Positions 9,042 to 18,336 of a stretch of DNA of 64,000 nucleotides are shown here, in pieces. This DNA comes from Klebsiella electrica (lineage in GTDB: Bacteria > Pseudomonadota > Gammaproteobacteria > Enterobacterales > Enterobacteriaceae), in assembly GCF_006711645.1 (NCBI RefSeq), contig NZ_CP041247.1, positions 2,418,001 through 2,482,000 on the forward strand. The letters run 5' to 3'. Each line of letters begins with the position of its first letter. The stretch's first letter is position 1. The notes beneath the pieces are model-generated. The model searched no databases and had not been told where the DNA came from. It was given only the letters and a program-made list of their open reading frames with translations. A program made the position numbers and the translations under genes.

Positions 9042-9658
9042 GTTTCCTCCCTGTACCAGGGCGTATCGGTCAGGCGCGCGCCCCGGGACGTTTTCAGCAA
9101 TACGCGACCATCGCGCAGCCATTCATTCAAGGCAAAGGCGCCGAAGGGCGTTTCAATCTGGGTGTCGGCCCGACACGGCAGCTTCGCAACCTGCGCCTGC
9201 CATTGCCGGAGTTCATCATCAGTCAGCGGCATGGGGGCGCGGATCAGTAAATCGAGATCGCTATCGGCGTGCAGAACGGGAATTTCGCTGGCCAGCGCAT
9301 AACCGGTGCTGCCGGTAATGCCCCACAGCCACGGCCATGCAAAGGTCGTCAGTAAAATAGCCGCCTGAACCGGCGGCTGGGAGACAAACGGCGAGTGCAG
9401 CAGGCGTTCGCGGTCGGTGAGCGCTTCCGGCGTCACCACGCGCGAAACCGCCTCGGCCTTCACCCACCCGGCGGCGCGCTGCTCGCGCTTCATACCGCGC
9501 ACGCCCACCGCAATATCATGGTTTTCATTGACATCGCGCCGCACCACTACCGGTAAACCGGGGTGCCACTGGGTTGCCACCCAGGGCTCCTCAACGTTCA
9601 GTAAGGCGTCGGCGTTGTTCAGCCACAGTAAATCGTGCGGGCGCGGGGCAAAGGTCAT
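9038..9658 (-). CDS. mdcG: Malonate decarboxylase holo-ACP synthase (phosphoribosyl-dephospho-CoA transferase)
   Basis: 206 residues, the usual MdcG length. It transfers 2'-(5''-triphosphoribosyl)-3'-dephospho-CoA to Ser of apo-MdcC. The nucleotidyltransferase-like motif GSTGYALASEIPVLHADSDL is visible (Gly-Ser followed by D-x-D). The start follows the mdcF stop after 1 nt (TGATATG), and the end overlaps mdcH by 4 bp, so translation should be coupled. Confidence 0.92.
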   Translation of the reverse strand: MTFAPRPHDLLWLNNADALLNVEEPWVATQWHPGLPVVVRRDVNENHDIAVGVRGMKREQRAAGWVKAEAVSRVVTPEALTDRERLLHSPFVSQPPVQAAILLTTFAWPWLWGITGSTGYALASEIPVLHADSDLDLLIRAPMPLTDDELRQWQAQVAKLPCRADTQIETPFGAFALNEWLRDGRVLLKTSRGARLTDTPWYREET

Positions 9659-9659
9659 A

Positions 9660-10619
9660 TCAGAGTCCTGAAGTCAGGGTAATAAACAGCGGTAACGACA
9701 GGATACACAGAACGGAGCTCAACAGCAGCACGGCTTCGGCATCCGGCGACTGGACGCCAAAGCGGTTGCCGAACACCACGCCGAAGAAACCGGCAGACAG
9801 GGCAATCATCAGAATCGCGGTGATCGCCACCGAACCGTGCAGACCGAAGGCCAGTACGATACCCCAGGCGATAAACGGCTGGATCAGCAGTTTGGCAATG
9901 GTTGCGATGCCGACCATCGCATTCAGTTTCAGCTTACGGGCAGAGAGGATCACCCCGGTCAGGAACAGCGCGGCCGCGGTGGCAGACAGCCCCAGCGGTT
10001 TGATTGCCGCCAGCAGCAGGTCCGGCATGGCGATGCCGATAGCCGAAAGGATAACGCCGAGCAGCGGGCCCATGACGATAGGTTTTTTCAACGAACGCCA
10101 CATCAGCACCGGCAGCATCGCCAGGGTAGAACCGCTGTTTTCCCCGGCGGCGCGCGCTTTTTCGCGTTCAAGGATCAGCAGGCAGAACGGAGTCATCAGC
10201 ACCGAGCCGCAGGCAATGGACACCGCCACGGACAGCGAAGTGGCGGAGCCTTCGCCCAGCACGCTGCCGAGAATGGGCAGACCGAGCGCGGCGTAATTCG
10301 GCAGCGCCACGGTGAGGGTCAGCACCGCCGCGTCCTGCGGCGATTTTTTAAACACCCCGGTGGCGAGAAAATAGATCGCCGCATAGGTTATCCACATGGC
10401 GCCGGTCAGCACCACAATCAGCGGGGACTGCGCGACGATACCCGCCCACGGCGTCTGCACGGTGGCGCTGAACAGCGCGGCAGGCAGGGCAAAGTCCATG
10501 ACAAAGATATTCAGGAGCGATACGTTTTTGTTGTCGACCATTTTGGCTTTGCCAGCCCAGAAGCCCAGCAGCATGATGATAAAAATCGGCGCCAGGGCAT
10601 GAACAATTACATAAGTCAT
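9660..10619 (-). CDS. mdcF: Malonate transporter, auxin efflux carrier family
   Basis: 319 residues, very hydrophobic with about ten predicted membrane segments and the two-half layout of the auxin efflux carrier (AEC) family. Motifs such as LPNYAALGLPILGSVLGEGSA and LSAGFFGVVFGNRFG fit MdcF. It presumably brings malonate into the cell. I chose ATG 10619 (MTYVIVHALAP; AGGTGA upstream), leaving a 255-bp gap to mdcE that holds a large hairpin; the in-frame start at 10700 would add a non-membrane leader unlike the family. Confidence 0.9.
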   Translation of the reverse strand: MTYVIVHALAPIFIIMLLGFWAGKAKMVDNKNVSLLNIFVMDFALPAALFSATVQTPWAGIVAQSPLIVVLTGAMWITYAAIYFLATGVFKKSPQDAAVLTLTVALPNYAALGLPILGSVLGEGSATSLSVAVSIACGSVLMTPFCLLILEREKARAAGENSGSTLAMLPVLMWRSLKKPIVMGPLLGVILSAIGIAMPDLLLAAIKPLGLSATAAALFLTGVILSARKLKLNAMVGIATIAKLLIQPFIAWGIVLAFGLHGSVAITAILMIALSAGFFGVVFGNRFGVQSPDAEAVLLLSSVLCILSLPLFITLTSGL

Positions 10620-10787
10620 AGAGTAATCACCTGTAGATAAAAAAAGAGATACGCGTCGTCCTTCGGCTGCCCGCCTCCCGCCCCCCAGCCACTTATTCAA
10701 GTCAGCTCATGGGGATTGGCTCAGTGCCGCCTTGCTCCAGCGTGAATGATTCAGCGTATTGGGCTAATTGCGATGTTTTTAATTTTC

Positions 10788-10835
10788 TAAAAGCAGCGAG
10801 CCGTGGGCGCTATGCTGCGCCCGACGGTCGCCGCT
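10788..10835 (-). terminator. Large stem-loop between mdcE and mdcF, possible attenuating terminator
   Basis: On the minus strand, an 8-bp outer stem (AGCGGCGA/TCGCTGCT, one G-T pair) continues into CCGT and GGGCGC pairing with GCGCCC and ACGG around an AGCATA loop. The transcript then reads TTTTAGA, a short U-run. It sits about 40 bp after the mdcE stop and could lower expression of mdcFGH relative to mdcABCDE (inference). Confidence 0.6.
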
Positions 10836-10874
10836 TTCGGCAGGTCTTTTTTTACGTACTTCTGATGCAGCTCG

Positions 10875-11678
10875 TTACCAGCTGGCGCGCATCCGTTCGC
10901 GGACCAGGGCAGAGCTACGGCGATTTTCCGCGCCGAGGCGGTTTTGCAACGTGGGGTCTTTACGCGCATCGGCAATGGCTTTTTGCACGGTTATCTCCAC
11001 CAGCGCCAGGTCAGCATCAGACGGGGCATCCGGGTTGCTGAGATTGAGCAGGTCGGAGAGCAGGCCGAGGGTGGCGTAGTTGCTGACGTCGTAGGCCATG
11101 GGGGGAATGGTCGCCGCCAGTTTTTCCAGCGCTTCGACGGTGCGTAGCGTGATCCGTGCGGCGGACGCTTTGCCCATCGCATGCACCAGCACGCCTTTGT
11201 CGTTGATGGCAATCAGGCGGTTGGCCTGGTAGCCGTGCGCCAGAAACGCGCCGGACATCGCCTTGCCGACGATCAGACCGATCACCGGATGGCCCGCGAG
11301 GCGCGCTTTTGCATACGCGCCCGCGGCACCGGCCAGCGCCTGGTGAATACCGAACGCCTCTTCGCGGCGGCCATAGGCCTGGCTCGGGACGTCAATCACC
11401 GCCACAATCGGGCGTTTGACATCGCTGTTAGCGTCGGCAGCGAGGGTTTCATTGACCACTTTCGCCAGCGTCCAGCCTTCCAGCAGACCCACTTCGCCTT
11501 TGGCGGCGCGCGGGTAGTGGTTGTTGGCGTCCGGCACCACGGCGATGAAGCGTACGGCCTCATTGTTCAGCTCCCCGTCGGCAACTTGTACGGACGGGCA
11601 AAGACCGCTCATGCGCGGCGCATTCGGCGCCAGTTTTTCCAGCCATACGGCGCCACGGCTATTGGACTGCGTCATCAT
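10875..11678 (-). CDS. mdcE: Malonate decarboxylase gamma subunit (co-decarboxylase)
   Basis: 267 residues of the carboxyltransferase (crotonase-like) fold. Motifs VIDVPSQAYGRREEAFGIHQALAG (shortened here to its core VPSQAYGRREE), GLIVGKAMSGAFL and ANRLIAINDKGVLVHAMGK mark the gamma subunit, which with MdcD decarboxylates malonyl-S-ACP to acetyl-S-ACP and CO2. The start overlaps the mdcD stop by 4 bp (ATGA), giving coupled, equimolar synthesis. Confidence 0.94.
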   Translation of the reverse strand: MMTQSNSRGAVWLEKLAPNAPRMSGLCPSVQVADGELNNEAVRFIAVVPDANNHYPRAAKGEVGLLEGWTLAKVVNETLAADANSDVKRPIVAVIDVPSQAYGRREEAFGIHQALAGAAGAYAKARLAGHPVIGLIVGKAMSGAFLAHGYQANRLIAINDKGVLVHAMGKASAARITLRTVEALEKLAATIPPMAYDVSNYATLGLLSDLLNLSNPDAPSDADLALVEITVQKAIADARKDPTLQNRLGAENRRSSALVRERMRASW

Positions 11679-12508
11679 TTCACCTCCCGGGCAAAAAGCT
11701 GTTTGATCTGCGCGGTATCCGCCTGCTGGCGGGTATCGAAGTGGGTCAGGCGGGCGAGGTAATCCGCATAGTTATCGCTGCGGTTTTGTGCCGGGACGCC
11801 TCTGGCAATGGCCTCATTCAGCGCCGATTTCACCGCCTTGACGCCGTCGCCGACCAGCGCATCGACCAGCCCGCTGGCATAACGGATTTCGCCGCCGGTC
11901 ATGCTCCAGATAAACGGGCGATCGCGAGAGTCGTACTCGTCAATACCCGCTTCCTGCTCGATGACCTGCGGGCCGTTGAGGCCCAGACGCGCTTCGCGGG
12001 TGACAATCAGGTAGCTGCACAGCGCGGCGGCGATGGACATCCCGCCGAAGCAGCCGACGGTGCCGGCGATAATGCCGACCACCGGGGTGTAGCGACGCAG
12101 GTCCACAATCGCCGCATGAATGTCGGCGATGGCTGCGAGACCGAGGTTAGCCTCCTGCAGGCGCACGCCGCCGGTTTCGAGGCACAGCACCGCCAGCGTC
12201 GGGATGCCGTTGCGGTTGTCTTCTGCCGCCAGCTCCAGCGCCGCCGCCATTTTCGCGCCGGAGACTTCGCCCATGCTGCCGCCCTGGAAAGTGCCTTCGA
12301 TGGCGATTGCCACCGCGGACTGACCGTTGATGGTGCCGCGAGCGACCACCATGCCATCGTCAGACTGCGGGACGACGCCCTGCGGTGCCAGCCACGGCGA
12401 CATTATCCCGGCGAACGGATCGAGCAGTTCGCGGTAGCTGCCCTCATCAAGCAGCGTCCGGGCGCGTTCACGGGCGCGTAATTCAATAAAGCTGCGGTCG
12501 TTACGCAT
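11675..12508 (-). CDS. mdcD: Malonate decarboxylase beta subunit
   Basis: 277 residues, acetyl-CoA carboxylase beta-like carboxyltransferase domain. Visible motifs include GEVSGAKMAAALELAAEDN, LCLETGGVRLQEAN, IAGTVGCFGGMSIAAAL and ARLGLNGPQVIEQEAG. It pairs with MdcE to decarboxylate the malonyl thioester. The ATG at 12508 has AGGAGG upstream (inside the end of mdcC) and overlaps mdcC by 8 bp; the in-frame upstream ATG at 12553 lies deeper in mdcC and is rejected. Confidence 0.94.
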   Translation of the reverse strand: MRNDRSFIELRARERARTLLDEGSYRELLDPFAGIMSPWLAPQGVVPQSDDGMVVARGTINGQSAVAIAIEGTFQGGSMGEVSGAKMAAALELAAEDNRNGIPTLAVLCLETGGVRLQEANLGLAAIADIHAAIVDLRRYTPVVGIIAGTVGCFGGMSIAAALCSYLIVTREARLGLNGPQVIEQEAGIDEYDSRDRPFIWSMTGGEIRYASGLVDALVGDGVKAVKSALNEAIARGVPAQNRSDNYADYLARLTHFDTRQQADTAQIKQLFAREVK

Positions 12509-12800
12509 GGTTAACCTCCTCAAAAATCTGTTCGATGCGAATGCGCGCCACACCCGGCGTCGCGCCGAAGTCGTGAATAATCAGCGTGCCTGCCGGCAGG
12601 CCGTTGGTCAGGTTCAGGCGGTCAAACAGCGCGTTCCAGCGGTGAGTGCTGTTGTCCACGGAGGTGGTGATATCAATGTTGAGCGTGTCACCGACTGCCG
12701 CGGTGAACAGCACTTCCATATCACCGGAGCCAACGACGCCTGCCAGGGCTTTACCACTCAGGGTGCGGCTGGCAGGGAATGACAATGTAATGTGTTCCAT
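12501..12800 (-). CDS. mdcC: Malonate decarboxylase acyl carrier protein
   Basis: 99 residues, the delta subunit that carries acetyl and malonyl thioesters on a 2'-(5''-phosphoribosyl)-3'-dephospho-CoA arm. The attachment Ser is Ser25 in VVGSGDMEVLF, the position known for K. pneumoniae MdcC. Ten bp separate it from mdcB, and it overlaps mdcD by 8 bp. Confidence 0.95.
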   Translation of the reverse strand: MEHITLSFPASRTLSGKALAGVVGSGDMEVLFTAAVGDTLNIDITTSVDNSTHRWNALFDRLNLTNGLPAGTLIIHDFGATPGVARIRIEQIFEEVNHA

Positions 12801-12810
12801 AACATCCTCT

Positions 12811-13671
12811 TTAAAATGAGCAAGACGCGGGCTGGCTGACCCTGTCGAGAAACAGCGTGGCGGCGAGCAAATCGGCGGCGCCGCCGGGAGAGGCGTTGAG
12901 CGCGAGCATCTGTGCGTCGAGTCCGGCGAGCGCTTTGCGGCCCTGAACCGTGGCGCTGCCGCCAGCAGTCAGCACGGCGCGCGCGCCGCTCTGCATCGCT
13001 ATAAGGCCGGGCATCCCGGCACGGGAAAGGACGCAGGTATCGCTGAGCGAGGTCATGACCGCCATCAGCGCGTCAAGACGAGCCGCGTTTTCACCGGCGC
13101 CCTGTGCGCGGCTGCGCAACAGCTGGGGCAGCGCCAGTTTCATCACGTGCGGGAACGCCTGCTGCGCTTCCTCACGCGCGCCCGGTACCCGGTAGCGGTG
13201 CGTCGCCTTCAGCCCTTTGCTGAAGACTTTCGGCGCAGCGCTGTCCGGCAGACGGGCGAGCAGGGCGGCAGTGTCCGCAATCTGCTGCGCGCTGGCGTTG
13301 GCGCTTAACATCGCGCTCGCGCTAACCAGTAACCCCAGCGCCCAAATGGCGCCGCGATGGGTATTCACGCCGTCGGTGGCCGCCATCATCTGCCGTTCGC
13401 CTTCGCGTCCTAAACGACCAACGCTTTCGCGCAGGGCGATGTCGGCCGGACGCAGCCAGCTCTGCCGGGCCAGTTGCAGAAACGTCGGGGTCAGGCTGTG
13501 CGCCGAGCGTTCCATCAGATCTAACGACAGGTCGTGATGAGCGCCGTTTCCCCGGCTGTCCACCAGACCCGGCTTCGGACTTAATCGCGCTTCGTCGATC
13601 AGGCAATCGCGGGCGATCAACGCCAGCTTCTCGACCTGCGCCTCGGCATGAGTCTGTGACAGGAGTTTCAT
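12811..13671 (-). CDS. mdcB: Triphosphoribosyl-dephospho-CoA synthase
   Basis: 286 residues of the CitG/MdcB family, which makes the prosthetic group precursor from dephospho-CoA and ATP. Motifs: ARLSPKPGLVDSRGNGAHHDLS (core SPKPGLVDSRGNGAH), a conserved region at GVNTHRGAIWALGLL, and FSKGLKATHRYRVPGARE. The start ATG shares one base with the mdcA stop (TAATG), which supports 13671 over the upstream in-frame start at 13719. Confidence 0.93.
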   Translation of the reverse strand: MKLLSQTHAEAQVEKLALIARDCLIDEARLSPKPGLVDSRGNGAHHDLSLDLMERSAHSLTPTFLQLARQSWLRPADIALRESVGRLGREGERQMMAATDGVNTHRGAIWALGLLVSASAMLSANASAQQIADTAALLARLPDSAAPKVFSKGLKATHRYRVPGAREEAQQAFPHVMKLALPQLLRSRAQGAGENAARLDALMAVMTSLSDTCVLSRAGMPGLIAMQSGARAVLTAGGSATVQGRKALAGLDAQMLALNASPGGAADLLAATLFLDRVSQPASCSF

Positions 13672-15326
13672 TACCAGCTCCGGAATTTGGCAGGTGGGTT
13701 GTAAAGACCCTCGGACCATTCGACCAGGTCGGCAACGCTGCCGGCGGCGAGCAGGGAGCGGGTCGCATCGCTGCGGCGAATACCGATATCTTCCGGATAG
13801 ACCACTTTGCCGCTGCGACGCAGTTCGGCGACGCGACTGGCGTCGACGCCCAGCCCGATGTCGGTGATGCCGGCAACGGCGGCAACCATCGCCCGCCGCT
13901 CTTCGAGGCTCTCCGCGCGGTAGAGATAGGCAATGCCTTCTTCGGTCAGCACATGGGTGACGTCATCGCCGTAGATCATCACCGGCGCCAGCGGCATACC
14001 GGAGGATTTCGCTACTTCAACGGCATCGAGTTGTTCGACAAAGGTCGGCTTCACGCCAGCCTGGAAAGTTTCGACCATCTGCACCACCAGCTTTTTGCCG
14101 CGCTGCATCGGGTCCGGTTCGGTTATCATGTTCAGCCAGGCTGGCGTCGCATGACGACGACCGTGCGGGTCATGGCCCATGTTCGGCGCGCCGCCGAATC
14201 CGGAAAGACGGCCGCGGGTGACGGTAGAGGAGTTGGCGAGACCATCAACCTGTAGGGTCGAGCCGATAAACATATCGACCGCGTACTGACCCGCCAACTG
14301 GCAGAAGGCACGGTTAGAACGCATGGAGCCATCGGCGCCGGTAAAGAACACATCCGGGCGGGCGCGGATGTACTCTTCCATTCCCAGTTCGCCGCCAAAA
14401 CAGTGCACGCTTTCCACCCAGCCGCTTTCAATCGCTGGGATCAGCGTCGGATGCGGGTTCAGCGTCCAGTGTTTACAGATTTTGCCTCGCAGCCCCAGCT
14501 GTTCGCCATAGGTCGGGAGCAGCAGTTCAATGGCGGCGGTGTTAAAGCCGATCCCGTGATTGAGCGACTGTACCTGGTGTTCGGCGTAGATGCCTTTAAT
14601 CGCCATCATCGCCATCAGAATATGTTCTTGCTTAATCAGGCGCGGGTCGCGGGTAAAGAGAGGTTCGATAAAGAACGGTTTGTCGGCCACCACCACGTAG
14701 TCAATCCACGAGCCGGGGATATCGACGCGCGGCAGGTCGCACTCGTCATCCACCAGTTCGTTGACCTGGGCGATAACGATCCCGTCGTGGAAGGCGGCGG
14801 CCTCGACCAGCGCCGGGGTATCTTCGGTGCTGGGACCGGTGTAAAGGTTGCCTTTGCGGTCGGCTTTATACCCGGCGATCAGCGCGACGTTCGGCGACAG
14901 GTCGACATACAGGCGCGAGTAAAGCTCGATGTAGGTGTGAATCGCGCCAATTTCCAGCAGACCATCTTCCAGCAGCTGCGAAATCCGCAGGCTTTGGGTG
15001 CCGGAGAACGAGAAGTCGAGTTTGCGGGCAATCCCTTTTTCGAAGAGATCCAGATGTTCACTGCGCCCGACGCTGGGCATGATCATATGCAGATTGTGGA
15101 CTTTCGCCGGATTGACCGCCGCAAGCCCGCGGGAGAGAAAATCGGCCTGTTTCTGGTTATTGCCTTCAAGCACCACGCGGTCGCCGGGAGCAATCAGTTT
15201 CTCCAGCGCATCCACCAGACCGTCAGTGGGAATTACCTTGCCCTGCACCGGAAGGGAGGCAACGCGCCGCGCTTTCTCGCTGCGGCGTGTGTTCCAGTTC
15301 CGGGCCGGAGTTTGGCCAGCATTCAT
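13671..15326 (-). CDS. mdcA: Malonate decarboxylase alpha subunit (acetyl-S-ACP:malonate ACP transferase)
   Basis: 551 residues, the normal size. It exchanges acetate for malonate on the carrier protein thioester. Typical stretches are PGDRVVLEGNNQKQADFLSR, PSVGRSEHLDLFEKGIA, YTGPSTEDTPALVEAAAFHDG, IPGSWIDYVVVAD and GRLSGFGGAPNMGHDPHGRRH. First gene of the mdc operon, with AGGAGG upstream of the ATG. The closely packed reading frames downstream (1-10 bp gaps or overlaps to mdcE) show one transcript. Confidence 0.95.
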   Translation of the reverse strand: MNAGQTPARNWNTRRSEKARRVASLPVQGKVIPTDGLVDALEKLIAPGDRVVLEGNNQKQADFLSRGLAAVNPAKVHNLHMIMPSVGRSEHLDLFEKGIARKLDFSFSGTQSLRISQLLEDGLLEIGAIHTYIELYSRLYVDLSPNVALIAGYKADRKGNLYTGPSTEDTPALVEAAAFHDGIVIAQVNELVDDECDLPRVDIPGSWIDYVVVADKPFFIEPLFTRDPRLIKQEHILMAMMAIKGIYAEHQVQSLNHGIGFNTAAIELLLPTYGEQLGLRGKICKHWTLNPHPTLIPAIESGWVESVHCFGGELGMEEYIRARPDVFFTGADGSMRSNRAFCQLAGQYAVDMFIGSTLQVDGLANSSTVTRGRLSGFGGAPNMGHDPHGRRHATPAWLNMITEPDPMQRGKKLVVQMVETFQAGVKPTFVEQLDAVEVAKSSGMPLAPVMIYGDDVTHVLTEEGIAYLYRAESLEERRAMVAAVAGITDIGLGVDASRVAELRRSGKVVYPEDIGIRRSDATRSLLAAGSVADLVEWSEGLYNPPAKFRSW

Positions 15327-15719
15327 TATTAACCTCCTGATTCAGCAAATCATTTTTTGCCTGGATTTATGCTGCAGTCAGTCTGCTCCGTAAGGGGTAG
15401 CGCATCAATTAAGCTGAAGCGCAGATTGTTAGTCTGAGAGTAATAATTGCCTGGGTGATTATGTGACGGGGATCGAAGATGGGGGTTGGGACGTAGGCTA
15501 TGGGGGAAGATGGGGGAAATCTCCGCCAGCGTTACAACATCAGTATCCGATGATGCGTCCAGCGATTATTGCTATGTGGGCCATGAAACCTTATCGAAAA
15601 GGCGCTGGCATTCGAACAGCAGCGTGGATAGTTTCTTCTCAGGGTCTGGTTCACGGCCTTAAGCATGCCCCTTACATTCTGATATTTCATGGGGAGAGCG
15701 GCTTGTGTGAGGGCGTTTC
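15327..15719. other. Intergenic region carrying the mdc promoter
   Basis: No convincing gene. The bases next to mdcA hold its Shine-Dalgarno and should hold the promoter and MdcR-binding sites. A plus-strand open frame (15463-15738) has no ribosome site and an odd composition, and is taken as chance. Confidence 0.5.
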
Positions 15720-15947
15720 CGGAAAATTTTCCCCGTGACCCGGTAAAAAAACCACCGGCCGCTGCAAAAGGGCGAAATGACTCATATCGGGCAGAATCGT
15801 CAACGTGCCGGACAGATACATGGCATGATCGGATGTGATAAATTCGTTATGCTCACTCAGAACAGCGTCGGCCGCGCCTGTGATGATAAGTCCGCCAGCC
15901 ACAGAGGGGGAAGCTAAGACGCCGGGAATACTTGCCGCTGGCGGCAT
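15720..15947 (-). pseudogene. C-terminal remnant of an alpha/beta hydrolase
   Basis: The minus-strand frame encodes a piece resembling the last ~65 residues of an alpha/beta hydrolase: LIITGAADAVLSEHN carries the acid residue region, and ILPDMSHFALLQRP carries the catalytic His. The nucleophile-bearing N-terminal two thirds are missing, and a TAG stop lies in frame just upstream of the fragment, close to the tqsA stop. I read this as the decayed end of a lost gene that once followed tqsA or the mdc operon. It has no ribosome site of its own. Confidence 0.55.
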
Positions 15948-15971
15948 TGCGCCGCCAGCGTGAACGCCAGC

Positions 15972-17003
15972 CTAGTGACTTAAATCGCTCAGCAGGACGG
16001 CAATACTCCGCCCGCCGGGACTCTGCTCAAGCGCGATTTTAACAATGATCGTCAACGGGACGGAAAGCAGCATGCCAACGGGCCCCAGCAGCCATCCCCA
16101 GAAAATCAACGACAGAAAGACCACCAGCGTTGATAGCCCCAGACCGCGCCCCATGATCCGCGGCTCAAGAATATTCCCGAAGACCAGGTTAATCACCAGG
16201 TAGCCTGCCAGCACCACCAGCGCCTCGTACAATCCGCCGAACACCAGCACCTGCAAAATGGGCGGAATGGCGGCCAGGACCGAGCCAATATTCGGAATAT
16301 AGTTGAGAGCAAACGCCAGCAGCCCCCACATAAAGGCGAAGCGAACGTCCAGCAGTACCAGCATGCCCCAGACCACCATCCCGGTTACCAGACTGATGGC
16401 GGTTTTTAGCACCAGGTAGTGAGAGACGCTGTCGATCGCGCGCTGGATGGCGCCCATACCTTCCACCGGCCTGGACATCAATTGTTGCAGCTTAGCCGGC
16501 AGTTGGGGAACTTCCAGCAGCATAAAGACCACCGTCAGCAGCAAGAGGAAGATGGAGGACATGGCGTTTGACAACTGGGTAAGCAGGCTGGTCACCATCG
16601 TCATGACCGCGTTGGGGTCGATGTATTTATTCAACTCGACAACGGAAACGGTAAACCCAAAGCGCTGTAGCCAGGGCGTCACGGTTTGTACCGGCTCGTT
16701 GAGCGAGGCGCGGTACTGCGGCAGCGTGCGCGCCAGTTCATTCAGCGAGGTACCTAATGAGGCCAGCAACACCACCGCCAGCATGACAATCGCGCTGACT
16801 AACAACGAAATGGCCAGCACGCGCGGGACCCGACAGCGCATCATCAGCCGCACTACGGGGTTAATGACCACGGCGAGGAACAGCGCAAGGATGAACGGGA
16901 CGATGATATCCGCGGCAAAGCGGATACCGGTGAGAATGATGACCAGCATGCCCAGCATGATGACAATCTTTAATCCATTAAGCGTAATGATGGGTTTAGC
17001 CAT
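15972..17003 (-). CDS. tqsA: AI-2E family transporter TqsA
   Basis: 343 residues against 344 in E. coli TqsA (YdgG), nearly identical in the N-terminal [20 protein letters not shown] and in [18 protein letters not shown] and [19 protein letters not shown]. Seven or eight membrane segments; reported to export autoinducer-2. The ATG at 17003 aligns with the E. coli start; the frame is open to 17081 but the added residues have no counterpart. It is divergent from mdtJI, as in E. coli. Confidence 0.94.
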   Translation of the reverse strand: MAKPIITLNGLKIVIMLGMLVIILTGIRFAADIIVPFILALFLAVVINPVVRLMMRCRVPRVLAISLLVSAIVMLAVVLLASLGTSLNELARTLPQYRASLNEPVQTVTPWLQRFGFTVSVVELNKYIDPNAVMTMVTSLLTQLSNAMSSIFLLLLTVVFMLLEVPQLPAKLQQLMSRPVEGMGAIQRAIDSVSHYLVLKTAISLVTGMVVWGMLVLLDVRFAFMWGLLAFALNYIPNIGSVLAAIPPILQVLVFGGLYEALVVLAGYLVINLVFGNILEPRIMGRGLGLSTLVVFLSLIFWGWLLGPVGMLLSVPLTIIVKIALEQSPGGRSIAVLLSDLSH

Positions 17004-17553
17004 GTGTGTCCCTGAAAAAATGACCGGATTTTCCTCACAGTGTAGACCCGAATGCGCGGGTAAAATCAGCAAAAACTGCATCGGTCGGGCAGACTAACTG
17101 CCCTTGCTAAAACGTCTACGATGGTGAAAACAATTCGGTGGCGAAAATAAAATACTGAAGCGCCATCATAATGGCGATTGGCATCAGTAAAAGCTAATCA
17201 AAATCAAATGACAGACGTAAAGAAGTGCAAAGACTTTGAGTATAATGTAGCATTATGGTACAAATTTACCGTGTATAACTACCGAGGACAATACTCATCC
17301 GCAATGACGAGAAGCAATACCGCGGATAATTGTAATTTTATGGACAATCAGTTCAGGATGTATATTTCGACTCACCCTGCAGTTTCCTTCCCTGGCTGCC
17401 GCTTTGTCGGCGAGCAACACTGGCGCTCCGCGCTTTAGTCCTTTCTCTCTGCCTGAGCTGGCGCACTGCGCACGGCTAAACAATCTCAGAATTTTTCCGG
17501 TTTACCTTCGCTGTAAGCCGTAGTGGATTATATTCTCTAGCAGGAGAAGGATT
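17004..17553. other. tqsA-mdtJ divergent intergenic region
   Basis: About 550 bp that must hold both promoters. The short open frames on each strand (17178-17438, 17295-17483) lack ribosome sites and family resemblance. I see no other feature here. Confidence 0.4.
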
Positions 17554-17916
17554 ATGTTTTATTGGATGTTATTAGCTTTTGCAATCGTTGCTGAAATTAT
17601 CGGCACCCTTTCTATGAAGTGGGCCAGCGTCAGCGGTGGGCACACCGGCTTTATTTTAATGCTGGTAATGATTGCGCTTTCCTATATATTTTTGGCTTTT
17701 GCCGTTAAAAAAATCGCCCTCGGCGTGGCCTATGCCCTGTGGGAGGGGATTGGTATTTTGCTGATCACTTTATTCAGCGTCCTGCTGTTTGATGAAGCGC
17801 TTTCGCTGGTCAAAATGGCTGGCCTGGCGACGTTGGTGGTCGGGATTGTGTTAATTAAATCCGGTAGCCAAAAAAAGGCGAAGCAGCCAACGGAGGCGGC
17901 CCATGCAACAGTTTGA
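17554..17916 (+). CDS. mdtJ: SMR-family spermidine exporter subunit MdtJ
   Basis: 120 residues, four transmembrane helices. The signature [20 protein letters not shown] start, [23 protein letters not shown] and [15 protein letters not shown] match E. coli MdtJ (YdgF), including the membrane-embedded Glu in helix 1. MdtJ and MdtI act together as a heteromeric small multidrug resistance pump that exports spermidine. AGGAG lies upstream of the ATG. The 3' end overlaps mdtI by 14 bp. Confidence 0.95.
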   Translation: MFYWMLLAFAIVAEIIGTLSMKWASVSGGHTGFILMLVMIALSYIFLAFAVKKIALGVAYALWEGIGILLITLFSVLLFDEALSLVKMAGLATLVVGIVLIKSGSQKKAKQPTEAAHATV

Positions 17917-18232
17917 GTGGGTTCATGGCGCCTGGCTGGCGCTGGCTATCGTGCTGGAAATTAGCGCTAACGTCTTTTTGAAATTCTCAGACGGTTTTCG
18001 TCGTAAAGTCTACGGCATATTGTCGCTGCTGGCGGTGCTGGGGGCCTTCAGCGCGCTGTCCCAGGCGGTGAAGGGGATTGACCTGTCGGTGGCCTATGCG
18101 CTGTGGGGCGGCTTCGGTATTGCCGCCACTCTTGCGGCGGGATGGATTTTATTCGGCCAACGCTTAAACCATAAAGGCTGGATTGGCGTGATATTGCTGG
18201 TGACCGGCATGGTGCTGATTAAACTGGCGTAA
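17903..18232 (+). CDS. mdtI: SMR-family spermidine exporter subunit MdtI
   Basis: 109 residues, same length as E. coli MdtI (YdgE) and very similar: [63 protein letters not shown]. Partner of MdtJ in spermidine export; the helix-1 Glu is present. The start lies inside mdtJ, so the two are translationally coupled. Confidence 0.95.
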   Translation: MQQFEWVHGAWLALAIVLEISANVFLKFSDGFRRKVYGILSLLAVLGAFSALSQAVKGIDLSVAYALWGGFGIAATLAAGWILFGQRLNHKGWIGVILLVTGMVLIKLA

Positions 18233-18238
18233 TCTGCT

Positions 18239-18261
18239 GCCGCCTGTTTTCCGCAGGCGGC
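18239..18261 (+). terminator. Stem-loop after mdtI
   Basis: Perfect 8-bp stem GCCGCCTG/CAGGCGGC with a 7-nt loop, 6 bp after the mdtI stop. It is followed by AAAATTTG rather than a clean T-run, so termination strength is uncertain. Confidence 0.6.
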
Positions 18262-18336
18262 AAAATTTGTTCTCTGTAGTATCATTTAAAAAAGTACTGG
18301 CGCTGCGTTTACCTTCAGCCGTGATGAGGACAAAGA

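Noticed and set aside
15463..15738. 91-codon plus-strand frame upstream of the mdc operon
   Set aside because: No ribosome site, Trp/Gly-rich nonsense-like start, overlaps the hydrolase remnant; no resemblance to any family.
17178..17438. 86-codon frame between tqsA and mdtJ
   Set aside because: No ribosome site; this is the divergent promoter region in E. coli too.
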